From NCBI RefSeq assembly GCF_900142975.1, contig NZ_LT670848.1:186001-250000 (forward strand): 64,000 nt of DNA. Reading direction: 5' to 3'. Every line of letters begins with the position of its first letter. The stretch's first letter is position 1. Shown here one piece after another: positions 44,214 to 54,008 of this stretch. The translations under genes and the position numbers were made by a program. Under the pieces are notes generated by a model, which ran no database searches, was not told where the DNA came from, and saw nothing but the letters and a program-made list of their open reading frames with translations. This DNA comes from Salegentibacter salegens (lineage in GTDB: Bacteria; Bacteroidota; Bacteroidia; Flavobacteriales; Flavobacteriaceae).

Positions 44214-44227
44214 GTAAATCGTTTTAT
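44214..44227. promoter_or_regulatory. Probable LacI operator upstream of lacI
   Basis: GTAAATCGTTTTAT matches 12 of 14 positions of the perfect palindrome found before susC (45452-45465). It lies 82 bp upstream of the lacI-type ATG, suggesting autoregulation. Confidence 0.5.
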
Positions 44228-44309
44228 TATTTAAAAATATATTCATTTTTTTACATTTGTTTAGATAATTCTGTCCAATAAGGCTAATCTTTTAATATTC
44301 CTTCCTTCT

Positions 44310-45329
44310 ATGAAGAAAAAAAAGAAAATTTCAATGAAAGATATTTCCAAGGAACTTGGAATATCAATTACAACTATTTCTTTTATTATTAACAAGAAGG
44401 CCGAAAATAAAATAAGCAAAGAAGTCATAAAGAAGGTTGAAGATTATATTGAGAAAGTAGGATATAAACCAAACTCATCAGCGCAATCTTTACGAACAGG
44501 AAAATCAAAAACTATTGTTTTTATGGCAGAAGATATTTCGGATCCATTTTTTTCTGCCATAGCAAAGCAAATGGAAGAGATCGCTTTTAACAATGGTTAT
44601 AAGATAATTTATTGCAGTACTGAAAATAAAAAAGAGCGAGCAATTGAATTGTTGAATCTTTTTAAAGATAGACAAGTTGATGCGTTTATAATTACCCCAC
44701 CTGAAGGCTTTGAAGATGAATTGAAAAGGTTAATCTATGAGGAGCATCAAATGGTTATGGTGTTTGATAGGTATTTCGATAGTTTTAAGCACAATTATGT
44801 AGTTCTTGAAAATTATAAGGGAGCCGAGGAAGCTACCAGGTCTTTGTATTCTTCCGGAAAAAGAAAAATCGCATTTATAGGAATTGAATCTAATTTATCC
44901 CCATTGGTCCAAAGATTAGAAGGATATAAAAATACTATGAATAGTTATCAGCTGCAGGAATATTCACTTTTGATAAAATTCGATCAAATTAAAACTTTAG
45001 AGGGGCAAAAAGCAATTAAGAATTTTTTAGCACAAAATCCGGAAATTGATGCAATTTTATTTGCAACTAATAATCTTGCCATAAGTGGTCTCAGAGTGAT
45101 AAAAAGTAAAGGTTTGAAGATTCCTGAGGATATTGCGATCATTTCGTTTGATGATCGGGATATTTTTGAATTATTTACTCCTCCAATAAGTGTAATAGCG
45201 CAACCAGTACCCGAATTAGCTAATGAATTAATTAAAGGAACTCTTCAATTAATGAAAACAAAAGAAACGAGAGAAGTCTTCTACCAAAAGGTTTTGAAGG
45301 GAAAGCTTATTAATCGAAAATCGAACTAG
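44310..45329 (+). CDS. LacI-family transcriptional regulator of the sugar locus
   Basis: 339 residues. The N-terminal LacI HTH (SMKDISKELGISITTISFII) and hinge helix (YKPNSSAQSLRTGKSKTI) are followed by a periplasmic-binding-protein-like sensor domain (VFMAEDISDPFFSAIAKQME; FDDRDIFELFTPPISVIAQP). It sits just upstream of susC on the same strand, with 192 bp between them. A 14-bp palindrome with a central CG, the usual LacI-family operator form, precedes susC. It is likely the local regulator of the locus; the inducer is probably a mannose-containing sugar (inference from the GH130 gene). Confidence 0.9.
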   Translation: MKKKKKISMKDISKELGISITTISFIINKKAENKISKEVIKKVEDYIEKVGYKPNSSAQSLRTGKSKTIVFMAEDISDPFFSAIAKQMEEIAFNNGYKIIYCSTENKKERAIELLNLFKDRQVDAFIITPPEGFEDELKRLIYEEHQMVMVFDRYFDSFKHNYVVLENYKGAEEATRSLYSSGKRKIAFIGIESNLSPLVQRLEGYKNTMNSYQLQEYSLLIKFDQIKTLEGQKAIKNFLAQNPEIDAILFATNNLAISGLRVIKSKGLKIPEDIAIISFDDRDIFELFTPPISVIAQPVPELANELIKGTLQLMKTKETREVFYQKVLKGKLINRKSN

Positions 45330-45356
45330 TCAAAAATAGGTCTGTTTCTACTTAAG

Positions 45357-45379
45357 ATAGGGGAATCTCCCTTATTTTC
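45357..45379 (+). terminator. Terminator after lacI-type gene
   Basis: 8-bp stem (ATAGGGGA / TCCCTTAT, one G-T pair) with a 3-base loop and a short T run, 27 bp after the stop codon. Confidence 0.55.
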
Positions 45380-45451
45380 AATTCTTTAAAATTTTCAATC
45401 TTTTTTTATTTATTTGGTAATATAGAATAACATAATTATATTAGCTGCAAG

Positions 45452-45465
45452 GTAAAACGTTTTAC
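45452..45465. promoter_or_regulatory. LacI-type operator upstream of susC
   Basis: GTAAAACGTTTTAC is a perfect 14-bp palindrome with central CG, 56 bp before the susC ATG. This is the classical form of LacI-family half-sites, and a LacI-family gene is immediately upstream. Confidence 0.7.
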
Positions 45466-45521
45466 TAAAGTTTTATTGTTATTTTACTACAACGATTACG
45501 CTAATATTTAATTTAACCAAT

Positions 45522-48500
45522 ATGAGAAAACAAGTCACGAAAATTGGAGGTGAATTTCTGGTATTTTTAATGCTTGTAATGGCTTATCAGGCTCAAGCAT
45601 TTAATAGTATTTCAGACGAACTTATTTATAATGAAGACCAAACTGAAATTACCGGAGTAGTCACGGGCGCGGCAAATGGTATTCCAATTCCTGGAGTATC
45701 AGTTTTTGAAAAAGGAACTGATAATGGGACAGTAACAGATTTTGACGGAAATTATAGTCTTACAATTTCAGGTTCAGATGCGATATTAGTTTTTTCTTAC
45801 GTTGGCTTTAAGACAACAGAAGTTGAAGTGAACGGAGAAACTAACATAGATGTTACTTTAGAAGATGAAGTTTCTCAGTTAGATGAATTAATTGTAGTAG
45901 GTTATACTTCCCAAAAAGAGAGGACAATTACGGGAGCCTTAAGTTCTGTTAATGTTGAAGATTTAGAATCAAGAAGGGTTCCCAATGTAACTCAAGCTTT
46001 ACAGGGACAGGTGCCAGGTGTAAATATTACCCAAAGTACAGGTGCTCCAGGGGATAATATAGAAGTAAGAATTAGAGGTAATGGTACAATTGGAAATAAT
46101 AATCCACTTTATGTAGTTGATGGGATACCAACTAGGGAGATAACATTCCTGAACCCAAGTGATATTAAGTCTATGACAGTTTTAAAAGATGCCTCTGCAG
46201 CTTCTATTTATGGTTCAAGAGCTGCGGGAGGAGTGATTGTTATAGAAACTAAAAACGGTAGTGATCGTAGTGGTATTCAAGTTAGTTATTTTACCGGAAT
46301 TCAAAAAGTGCAAAATCTTCCCACTATGCTTAATGCAGAGCAATATATGCAAACTGTAGAAAATGCTTGGGATAATGCTGGTTATGAGGGTACTAATCCT
46401 TATATTGAAGATAGAAATAGATCTGATTTTGCTGATGTAGATTATCTTGATGAACTGTTTGAGCTGGGGAGAACACAAAGCGCACAGGTTACAGCTTCTG
46501 GAGGGAATGAAGATACAGATTATTTTCTTTCAGCCGGATATTTCGGACAAGATGGTCCCGTAGTATATGACAATGATCAATACAGAAGGTTTAATTTCAG
46601 GTCCAATGTGAATTCAAACCTTAATGATAGACTAAAAGTGGGAGCTAACCTTCAAGCTTCATATGAGTATAAAGACAGAATATCTTCCAGTGGGGATTCG
46701 CCGGGAATTATTAGGCATGCTTTTTTAAGACCTCCAATTATCCCGGTAAGAAAAGATCCGTCAGACCCTACCTATTCCGAGGAAGATCCGTTTACCGATT
46801 TACCGTTTTTTCAGGGACCGGATAGCTATGAAAGTAGCAAATATGAATTTTCACAAAATCCAATTGCGTTGGCTTATTTTACAGATGATGCTGCCCGAAC
46901 TTTCAAGACTTTTGGAAACATCTTTGCAGAGTATAGCTTTTTGAATGATAAAGCTTTAAAGTTCAGAACTAATTTTGGAGCAGATATTAATTTCATTCAC
47001 AATAAAGCTTTTGGAGTTAACTTTGGTGATGATGATGGTGGCGGTGCAGCCAGGGATAGAGGGCTCGGGAGACAGAATCGTCCCAATAGCTTAAGTGAAG
47101 TAAGAGGAGAGGATATTACCTTGACCTGGAATAACAGTCTAAGTTATTCGAAAGAGTTTGGAGATCATACTATTGATGCATTAGTAGGATCTGAATTTAT
47201 CACAAGCCGTTTATCAAATCTGAATGCCTCAAGAACAAGATTTGACTTTACTGAACCAAATTTCCGTTATATGGATTTTGGTGATACTGAACAGGATATT
47301 TGGAATGGGGGTCTGGCTGAAGAATGGTCTTTATTTTCATTCTTTGGGTCGGCAACTTACTCTTTCCAGGATAAATATATGGTAACTGCAAATTTAAGAG
47401 CAGATGCATCCTCAAGATTTGCAGATGAAAATAAGTGGGGCTATTTCCCTTCTATGTCAGCAGGTTGGATGATATCGGAAGAAGAATTCGCACAAGATTT
47501 AGACTGGCTATCCGAATTAAAACTAAGAGCTAGTTGGGGACAATTAGGAAACCAAGAAATACCAAATTTTGCATACTTAACCTTATACCGCAGAGATGCG
47601 GATAGATATTTAATAAACCGTTACGGAAATCCGGATTTAAAATGGGAAACTACGACTCAAACTAATGTAGGTTTAGATTTTGGAATTATGGCCAATAGAT
47701 TATTCGGTTCAATGGATTATTTTGAAAAGCAAACTTCTGATATCTTATTACCCATTTCCTTGCCACAATTTGTTGGTGATGTTTCTCCCACTTTCTTAAA
47801 TGCGGGGGAAGTAACTAATAGTGGTTTTGAATTTGGCTTAACATATAGAAATTATGATAACGAGTTTAAATATAAAATTAGTGGAAATTTTGCCACACTG
47901 CATAATGAGGTGAATTCCTTACATCCCAATTTACCATATATAGATGGTATGGTTACTAGAACCCAACCGGGAGAAGCCTTAAATGCTTACTACGGGTTTG
48001 TTCAGGAAGGTATCTATCAAAATGAGCAAGAAGTTGCCGAACACTTAAGCGGTACACCTAATCCTCCACAGCAACCCGGAGATATTAAGTTTAGAGATAT
48101 TAATGGAGACGGTAGAATAAACGATAGTGATAGAGATTTTATTGGTAACCCGAACCCGAAACTTAGTTATGGTCTTAGTATGGGCTTCAATTATAATGCC
48201 TTTGATTTTAATATTCTTTTTCAAGGAGTTAGTGGGGTAGACCGATATAATGATTTGAAGAAAATTATTGATTACGATACACGACCATTCAATTATACCG
48301 ATAGGGTTTTAAATAGCTGGGACGGAGAAGGTTCAACCAATAGCATTCCAAGAGTAAGTTTTTCGGATAATGGAAGTAGTAGGGTTTCGGATATTTTTGT
48401 TGAGGATGCTTCTTATTTGAGACTTAAGAATGTGGAGTTAGGTTATTCTTTGAATTTGCAAGAAAGCTTAGGGATTGACAATGTAAGATTATATGTTTCT

Positions 48501-48623
48501 GGACAGAATATTTTCACAGTTACAGATTATTCGGGATTAGATCCTGAATCTACAGCTTTGATAGATTATGGAACTTACCCTCAGTCCTTAACACTTATGT
48601 TTGGAGTTAACGCTTCATTATAA
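45522..48623 (+). CDS. SusC/RagA-family TonB-dependent outer membrane transporter
   Basis: 1033 residues. A signal peptide (EFLVFLMLVMAYQAQAF) precedes an N-terminal carboxypeptidase-like regulatory domain (ITGVVTGAANGIPIPGVSVF, GTVTDFDGNYSLTISGSD). Next come the TonB-box region (DELIVVGYTSQKE), a plug (VPNVTQALQGQVPGVNITQS and NNPLYVVDGIPTREITF) and a 22-strand barrel ending TLMFGVNASL. It imports oligosaccharides with the SusD lipoprotein encoded 20 bp downstream. Substrate inferred as a mannose-containing glycan from the neighbouring GH130-like gene. Confidence 0.95.
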   Translation: MRKQVTKIGGEFLVFLMLVMAYQAQAFNSISDELIYNEDQTEITGVVTGAANGIPIPGVSVFEKGTDNGTVTDFDGNYSLTISGSDAILVFSYVGFKTTEVEVNGETNIDVTLEDEVSQLDELIVVGYTSQKERTITGALSSVNVEDLESRRVPNVTQALQGQVPGVNITQSTGAPGDNIEVRIRGNGTIGNNNPLYVVDGIPTREITFLNPSDIKSMTVLKDASAASIYGSRAAGGVIVIETKNGSDRSGIQVSYFTGIQKVQNLPTMLNAEQYMQTVENAWDNAGYEGTNPYIEDRNRSDFADVDYLDELFELGRTQSAQVTASGGNEDTDYFLSAGYFGQDGPVVYDNDQYRRFNFRSNVNSNLNDRLKVGANLQASYEYKDRISSSGDSPGIIRHAFLRPPIIPVRKDPSDPTYSEEDPFTDLPFFQGPDSYESSKYEFSQNPIALAYFTDDAARTFKTFGNIFAEYSFLNDKALKFRTNFGADINFIHNKAFGVNFGDDDGGGAARDRGLGRQNRPNSLSEVRGEDITLTWNNSLSYSKEFGDHTIDALVGSEFITSRLSNLNASRTRFDFTEPNFRYMDFGDTEQDIWNGGLAEEWSLFSFFGSATYSFQDKYMVTANLRADASSRFADENKWGYFPSMSAGWMISEEEFAQDLDWLSELKLRASWGQLGNQEIPNFAYLTLYRRDADRYLINRYGNPDLKWETTTQTNVGLDFGIMANRLFGSMDYFEKQTSDILLPISLPQFVGDVSPTFLNAGEVTNSGFEFGLTYRNYDNEFKYKISGNFATLHNEVNSLHPNLPYIDGMVTRTQPGEALNAYYGFVQEGIYQNEQEVAEHLSGTPNPPQQPGDIKFRDINGDGRINDSDRDFIGNPNPKLSYGLSMGFNYNAFDFNILFQGVSGVDRYNDLKKIIDYDTRPFNYTDRVLNSWDGEGSTNSIPRVSFSDNGSSRVSDIFVEDASYLRLKNVELGYSLNLQESLGIDNVRLYVSGQNIFTVTDYSGLDPESTALIDYGTYPQSLTLMFGVNASL

Positions 48624-48643
48624 AAAATCTAAAAATTACTAAT

Positions 48644-50113
48644 ATGAAAAATATATCAAAATATTACCTTTTAGTACTAAGTGTAGTACTTTTAGGATGT
48701 GAACTTAATGAAGAACCCATTGGTTTAATAACAAGAGATCAGATTAATACTGAGCCTACAGCAAGTTCAGTTACGTCTTCAGTGAATTCCAGTTATCAGT
48801 TACTTTCCAATACTTTAAATATTATTGGAGAATGGGACTGGACTGGAGGAAAAGTACTTAGAAATGATTTTATTCTTCAGGATATTGCTGCAGGAGACAT
48901 GAATAAAAAGTGGAATCCTGATGGAGATCAGGCCTGGATGGATGAGGTAGCAGCTTTTAATTTTACCGCAATAAATGGGGCCTTTAATGGTATCTGGAGC
49001 TATGATTATGAGGGCATTTCCAGGGCGAATATGGCCATTAACACTCTTAATAACCCTGACATTACAGATACTGGGTTAGATGCTGCAACCAAAGACAGAT
49101 TATTGGGTGAAGCTTATTTTTTAAGGGCTTTTTATTATTTCGATTTGCTTAATCATTTTGGAGGGGTTCCCTTATTAACAGAACCACTGGAAGATTTCTC
49201 TGCTGCCTATGAAGTTTCTAATCGGGCGAGTGAGGAAGAAGTAATTGCTTTAATTGAAAATGACCTGGAAACTGCGGTAGGTTTATTACCGATGCAAAAA
49301 TATTCCAGTAATGCTGAACCATGGAGAGTTTCTATAGGGGCTGCAAAAGGGATGCAAGCAAAAGTCGATTTATTTCAAGAAAATTGGGAGATGTCTTTAG
49401 CCCATATTGAAGAGCTACAAGCCTGGAATTTTTATTCTTTAAATGATCATTATTTCGATTCTTTTGATGTAGAAAAAGAATTCATGGAAGACGAAGTAAT
49501 ATTTGCTTATGACCACCGAGCGGAATTAAACCCAAGTAAAGGAAATGGTTTAGCTGCATTGATGGGTTGGGGTTTTGTGGCACCAACTGAGAACTTTGTA
49601 AATGCTTTTGAAGATGACGATCCCCGACTTGAATATACCATTGAGACAGAAACTCAATCCCCGCACAAACTTCTAGGGTCGACCGACAGCCAATATAAAG
49701 GGAATGATGATTCTCCTGGAAATAAAGTTTACATAAGATATGCTGATGTTTTACTATGGAAAGCAGAAGCATTGATCGAAACAGGACAGGTTGAAGCTGG
49801 GTTGGAAATAGTAGACCAAATTAGGATGCGGGCAGAGAATACACCGTCCCTGGATGGTAGTAACGGTGAATTGGAAATGTATTCCGGTTCAGGTTTATCT
49901 CAAGAACAAGCACTTGAAGTTCTATATAAAGAGCGAAGGTTGGAATTGGGTTTTGAGTCTCACCGAATTAATGACCTAAAGCGCTGGGGAATTGCAGATG
50001 AAGTTTTAACCGAAATGGGGAAAAATTTTCAGGAGTATAATTACTTATATCCAATTCCACAGGGAGAGATTGATCGAAGTGGAGGTCAAATTGAACAAAA
50101 TCCAGGTTACTAA
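48644..50113 (+). CDS. SusD/RagB-family nutrient-binding lipoprotein
   Basis: 489 residues with a lipoprotein signal ending LLGCELNEEP. SusD-type helical TPR-like core: AYFLRAFYYFDLLNHFGGVP, LLTEPLEDFSAAYEVSNRAS, NKVYIRYADVLLWKAEALIE, and the C-terminal YKERRLELGFESHRINDLKR block that ends most SusD proteins. It binds glycans at the cell surface over the SusC channel. It follows susC by 20 bp and precedes the GH130 gene by 12 bp: one operon. Confidence 0.95.
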   Translation: MKNISKYYLLVLSVVLLGCELNEEPIGLITRDQINTEPTASSVTSSVNSSYQLLSNTLNIIGEWDWTGGKVLRNDFILQDIAAGDMNKKWNPDGDQAWMDEVAAFNFTAINGAFNGIWSYDYEGISRANMAINTLNNPDITDTGLDAATKDRLLGEAYFLRAFYYFDLLNHFGGVPLLTEPLEDFSAAYEVSNRASEEEVIALIENDLETAVGLLPMQKYSSNAEPWRVSIGAAKGMQAKVDLFQENWEMSLAHIEELQAWNFYSLNDHYFDSFDVEKEFMEDEVIFAYDHRAELNPSKGNGLAALMGWGFVAPTENFVNAFEDDDPRLEYTIETETQSPHKLLGSTDSQYKGNDDSPGNKVYIRYADVLLWKAEALIETGQVEAGLEIVDQIRMRAENTPSLDGSNGELEMYSGSGLSQEQALEVLYKERRLELGFESHRINDLKRWGIADEVLTEMGKNFQEYNYLYPIPQGEIDRSGGQIEQNPGY

Positions 50114-51087
50114 TAATAAATTTAAATGAAAATGAATAAATTTTTTATTTCAACAATAATTGCATTACTGGTTAGTGTATTAGGTTATAGTCAGGAAGAA
50201 CTCGAGAAGGAATGGATGATGGGACCTTTTGAAAGGTTTGAAGAGGCCAAACCTATTATCCAAAAGGATAGTTTAAGTGAGTTTGAAGATCCAATGACAG
50301 GTGAAGTTATCAGATGGGAATCAATGGCAACTTTTAATCCTGCAGCAATTGTAAAGGATAATAAGATTCACGTACTATACAGGGCAGAAGAAAAATTAGG
50401 AGAAAAAGAAATTGGCGGACATACATCCAGAATAGGTTTAGCAATATCTGCAGATGGAAAAGAATATGAAAGAAAGAAGGAGCCTATTTTTTACCCCGCA
50501 GATGACAGTCAAAAAGAATTTGAATGGACTGGAGGAACAGAAGACCCCAGGATAGTAGAAACTGAAGAAGGAACTTACGTTCTTACCTACACTCAATGGA
50601 ACAGGGAATATCCAAGGTTGGCCGTGGCTACATCAACTGATTTAAAGAATTGGGAAAAGCAAGGACCTATATTCGAGGAATGGAAAGATGGAAAATACCA
50701 TGACACTGAAACAAAATCAGGAGCAATTGTTACTGAACTTCAGGATGGAAAGTTAGTGGCAGCTAAAATTAATGGAAAGTATTGGATGTATTACGGAGTA
50801 CCACATATATGGTTAGCCAGCTCCGATGATTTAGTCAACTGGGAGCCCGTAGAGGATTATGAAGGTAATCTTGCACCAGTGTTAAGTCCTCGACCAGGCT
50901 ATTTTGATTCCTGGTTAGTTGAAGCAGGACCACCTCCAGTTTTAACAGAAGATGGAATTGTTGTACTCTATAATGCCGGTAATTCGCAAAATATAGGTGT
51001 GGATCATTTAGGTAATAGGATCTATACAGGTGGGCAGGCCTTATATGATTCTGAAGAACCCTGGAAACTATTAGATAGATCTGACAA

Positions 51088-51095
51088 ACCTTTTA
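51088..51095. repeat. Left 8-bp target-site duplication of IS1595-type element
   Basis: ACCTTTTA, repeated exactly at 52145-52152. Confidence 0.93.
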
Positions 51096-52144
51096 GGCTA
51101 AGTTCTAATTAGCATATTGAATAGTTGTTGTTTGTACTCGTACCATGCGCTATTTGAAGCAAAGGCAATGGCTGTAACTGTTGCCATTTTACTGGTTGAG
51201 TTCTTGATTTTTTCAAGTACCAAGAACCAATTCAAGTAATTCTGTAAGTATTTTGTAGCTACCCCATTGAAAGAATCCATGAACTTTCTCAATCTCATAT
51301 CCATATTGTTTACATTCTGGACATGGTACACCTTATCTACGGTTCGCTGTCCCTTTGAGGTGTTGAACTTTTTATGGGCAATTGTGTTGGCTTTTGCAAA
51401 AGCACCATAACTTCTATGGCTGTCGCTGCAGAGTACGTCAGCTTTATCAAGTTTCCCTTTAAGTATTCTATTCAGATCCTCTTTACTGATACGACCTCTT
51501 GTGGCCACTTTAAAGTCTTTGTTTCCAGATCTATCACAAGTTGCCACTACAGCTACTTTTTCATCACTTATGCCTGCTTTGCTTGCTTTTTCTCCTCGCA
51601 TTTTCGGTTTTCTACCTAAATGACGTCCTCCTTTTTCTGAGTAGGCAAAGAACAGGTCATCGCTTTCGACTATGCCCTGAAACTCTTCTACCGAAACACT
51701 GGAAAATGACGTGAGCAATTTATGTCTCCAATCAAAGGACGTTTGAATTGATATCTCCGTCTCTTCTGCACTTTTCCTGATACTGTAGCCCGACAACAAA
51801 CAGTATAAATACCGATTTAACTTCTCTTTCTTTTTTATATTATACCAAAACTTACCTGTGGTCTCACTGAAATTCTTCTTACAGCCATTGCAAACATAGC
51901 GTTGAACGCCTTTGAGCTTGCCATTGGCACGAACACGCTTTTCTGAGCAATGAGGACAGGTAACTGCTTTTGCCTCGTTGCTGTCCTTTACTTCACTTTC
52001 TTGCAAAGACAATGATAGCAACGAAGCCACTATCTCTTGTTGAACAGTCGCTGGACTATTAACGAAAAAATCCCTGAAATCTGAAGGTATCATATCTATA
52101 TAGTTTTACACAAATATAAGACATATTCATCTTAGAACAAAGCT
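51096..52144 (-). mobile_element. IS1595-family insertion sequence (1049 bp)
   Basis: Imperfect terminal inverted repeats GGCTAAGTTCTAA (left) and AGCTTTGTTCTAA (right end complement), flanked by the 8-bp duplication ACCTTTTA. It carries one transposase and interrupts the GH130-like gene near its 3' end. It is the only copy in the window. Confidence 0.93.
51098..52093 (-). CDS. IS1595-family transposase
   Basis: 331 residues. An N-terminal zinc-ribbon (CPHCSEKRVRANGKLKGVQR then YVCNGCKKNF) and HTH region (LLSGYSIRKSAEETEISIQT) precede the ISXO2-like catalytic domain: VESDDLFFAYSEKGG (Asp), VLCSDSHRSYGAFAK (Asp) and the region around VDKVYHVQNVNNMDMRLRKF with KYLQNYLNWFLVLEK. Intact frame; its stop lies only 2 bp inside the left end of the element, an unusually tight arrangement. 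Confidence 0.9.
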   Translation of the reverse strand: MIPSDFRDFFVNSPATVQQEIVASLLSLSLQESEVKDSNEAKAVTCPHCSEKRVRANGKLKGVQRYVCNGCKKNFSETTGKFWYNIKKKEKLNRYLYCLLSGYSIRKSAEETEISIQTSFDWRHKLLTSFSSVSVEEFQGIVESDDLFFAYSEKGGRHLGRKPKMRGEKASKAGISDEKVAVVATCDRSGNKDFKVATRGRISKEDLNRILKGKLDKADVLCSDSHRSYGAFAKANTIAHKKFNTSKGQRTVDKVYHVQNVNNMDMRLRKFMDSFNGVATKYLQNYLNWFLVLEKIKNSTSKMATVTAIAFASNSAWYEYKQQLFNMLIRT

Positions 52145-52152
52145 ACCTTTTA
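52145..52152. repeat. Right 8-bp target-site duplication of IS1595-type element
   Basis: ACCTTTTA, followed directly by the resumed GH130 coding sequence. Confidence 0.93.
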
Positions 52153-52313
52153 TAAAGCCGGAATTACCTTTTGAAAAATCGGGACAATATAAGGACGGTA
52201 CAACTTTTATTGAGGGATTAGTGTATTTTGAAGATGAATGGTATTTATATTATGGAACAGCTGACAGTATGGTAGGTGTTGTTAAAACAGATAACGAGTA
52301 GAAAAAAAGATTT

Positions 52314-53624
52314 ATGGGCCTAAGCAAAAAACTCCTAACCGGGGCAATAGTCTCGAGTTTAGGAGGCTTATTATTCGGTTTTGATACAGCAGTTATTTCT
52401 GGAGCTGAACAGGGATTAAAGGAATTTTTCAATCTTAATGCAATATCCCATGGATTTACCAATTCGATAGCTTTAATAGGGACGATAATAGGAGCTATTT
52501 TTGCTTTTATTCCGGCCCAGTATTGGGGAAGGAAAAAATCTTTATTGATTATTGGTGCATTTTTTGGGTTATCTGCCTTAGGTTGCGCTTTTACCAGTAG
52601 TTGGGAACTATTTTTGTTTTATAGATTTCTAGGTGGCCTAGGGGTTGGAGCATCTTCGGTTATAGCACCAATGTATATTTCAGAAATTTCCCCCTCATCT
52701 CATAGAGGAAGGTTAGTTGGGTTATTTCAGTTTAGTATAGTATTTGGAATTCTATTAGCTTTTATATCTAATTATTTTTTAAAAATCCAAATTTCGGTTG
52801 ATGCCTGGAGATGGATGCTGGGGGTTGAAGCTGTTCCAGCTTTATTTTTCTTTATTCTTACATTTTTTATTCCAAAAAGTCCACGTTGGCTTATTATTAA
52901 AGGAAGTGGAGAAGAAGGTCTAAAAACTCTTAGGGAGCTAGGAGATCTTAAAGCAAATGAGACATTTGAAAAGATTAAAGGGTCTTTAAATAAGGATAAG
53001 GTAAAAGAAAGTCTATTTCAGAAAAAATATTTCAAGCCAATTTTACTCGTCTTTTTAATGGCAACCTTTAATCAATTCTCAGGGATTAATGCAATTATGT
53101 ATTATGCTCCAAGGATATTTGAAATGTCGGGAATAGCCGAGGACAGTGCATTTTTGCAGGCGGCATCTGTAGGGTTTGTTAATATGGTTTTTACCATTTT
53201 TGCAATGACTCTAATTGATAAAATAGGACGTAAGAAGCTAATGCTATGGGGTTCTATTGGTATGATAATAAGTTTAGTTTTTAGTACCTTTTTTCTTAAC
53301 CAGCCTGAAATAGGTAAAGGTTTATTGATCATTCCAATCTTGGTATTTATTGCAAGTTTTGCTTTTTCTCAGGGAGCTGTAATTTGGGTATTTATTTCCG
53401 AGATTTTCCCAAATAAGGTAAGAGCTTCTGGCCAGTCTTTTGGGACTTTCATTCATTGGTTTTGGGCAGCTGCCTTAACTTGGTTATTCCCAATAGTTGC
53501 AAGTTTACCTAATGGAGGTAGTTATGCTTTTGGCTTTTTTGCAGTGGCAATGGTGTTTCAACTAATTTTTGTAATAAAACTATTCCCTGAAACTAAAGGT
53601 AAATCACTAGAAGAAGAAATATAA
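52314..53624 (+). CDS. MFS sugar porter
   Basis: 436 residues with twelve predicted helices and sugar-porter signatures: GGLLFGFDTAVISGAEQGLK (TM1), YWGRKKSLL, RFLGGLGVGASSVIAPMYIS with SEISPSSHRGRLVGLFQFS, PKSPRWLI, NQFSGINAIMYYAPRIFE, DKIGRKKLM and the C-terminal PETKGKSLEEE. It imports monosaccharides or small oligosaccharides across the inner membrane by proton symport. It follows the split GH130 gene by 12 bp, so it belongs to the same operon. The upstream IS may reduce its transcription. Confidence 0.95.
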   Translation: MGLSKKLLTGAIVSSLGGLLFGFDTAVISGAEQGLKEFFNLNAISHGFTNSIALIGTIIGAIFAFIPAQYWGRKKSLLIIGAFFGLSALGCAFTSSWELFLFYRFLGGLGVGASSVIAPMYISEISPSSHRGRLVGLFQFSIVFGILLAFISNYFLKIQISVDAWRWMLGVEAVPALFFFILTFFIPKSPRWLIIKGSGEEGLKTLRELGDLKANETFEKIKGSLNKDKVKESLFQKKYFKPILLVFLMATFNQFSGINAIMYYAPRIFEMSGIAEDSAFLQAASVGFVNMVFTIFAMTLIDKIGRKKLMLWGSIGMIISLVFSTFFLNQPEIGKGLLIIPILVFIASFAFSQGAVIWVFISEIFPNKVRASGQSFGTFIHWFWAAALTWLFPIVASLPNGGSYAFGFFAVAMVFQLIFVIKLFPETKGKSLEEEI

Positions 53625-53738
53625 GATTAAAAGTGAAATTTTTCATTAAAAGATGGTTGTAGAGTATTGCTTAGTTCAAGACATAGTAGACCTCCCGGTA
53701 AAAATGTAAAATTCCACGAGTAAATTTAAAGTTTAATT

Positions 53739-54008
53739 TTACTTCCCGGAATTTAATCTGAGTTGATTAAACAATAAAGCCGACCGACCTATGATTTCTG
53801 AAATGGCGTAAGCATTTAGCGCCCCCATACTACTTCCCATCACTTCGTTGAATTCTGTATTCGGGAATTCCTTTAGGATAAGATCGGGCTGGAAATGTTT
53901 ATCTGAATAATCTATATCAGGAGCGAAAACCTGGCCGTATTCTTCCAGGACTTCTCTTTTTTCGTCACTTAATTTACTATTGAGTCCGTGTAGGTAAAGT
54001 ATTTTCAT
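53739..54008 (-). pseudogene. Truncated copy of the YqiA-like hydrolase
   Basis: 89 residues that match the N-terminal part of the hydrolase at 43245-43829 closely (LYLHGLNSKLSDEKREVLEE, FQPDLILKEFPNTEFNEVMG, SSMGALNAYAISEIIGRSAL). It then breaks off in LFNQLRLNSGK, losing the Asp and His of the triad. Nucleotide similarity is high but clearly diverged over about 250 bp. It is in the same orientation as the full copy. The two copies lie on either side of the LacI-SusCD-GH130-MFS locus, so the locus may have arrived or been rearranged with a duplication of this gene. Confidence 0.85.

Larger units (their letters stand above)
50126..52301 (+). pseudogene. GH130-like glycosidase/phosphorylase gene split by IS1595 element
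   Basis: Two exact parts: 50126-51095 and 52153-52301. Removing the IS and one 8-bp duplication restores a 372-residue frame. The protein has a signal peptide (FISTIIALLVSVLGYSQ), then GH130-type five-bladed propeller motifs: NPAAIVKDNKIHVLYRAEE, WTGGTEDPRIVETEEGTYVL and YYGVPHIWLASSDDLVNWEP. The restored tail reads IKPELPFEKSGQYKDGTTFI to YYGTADSMVGVV. GH130 enzymes cleave or phosphorolyse beta-mannosides. As it stands the gene would give a truncated 328-residue product lacking the last blade and ending in IS-derived codons (RLSSN). Confidence 0.9.
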
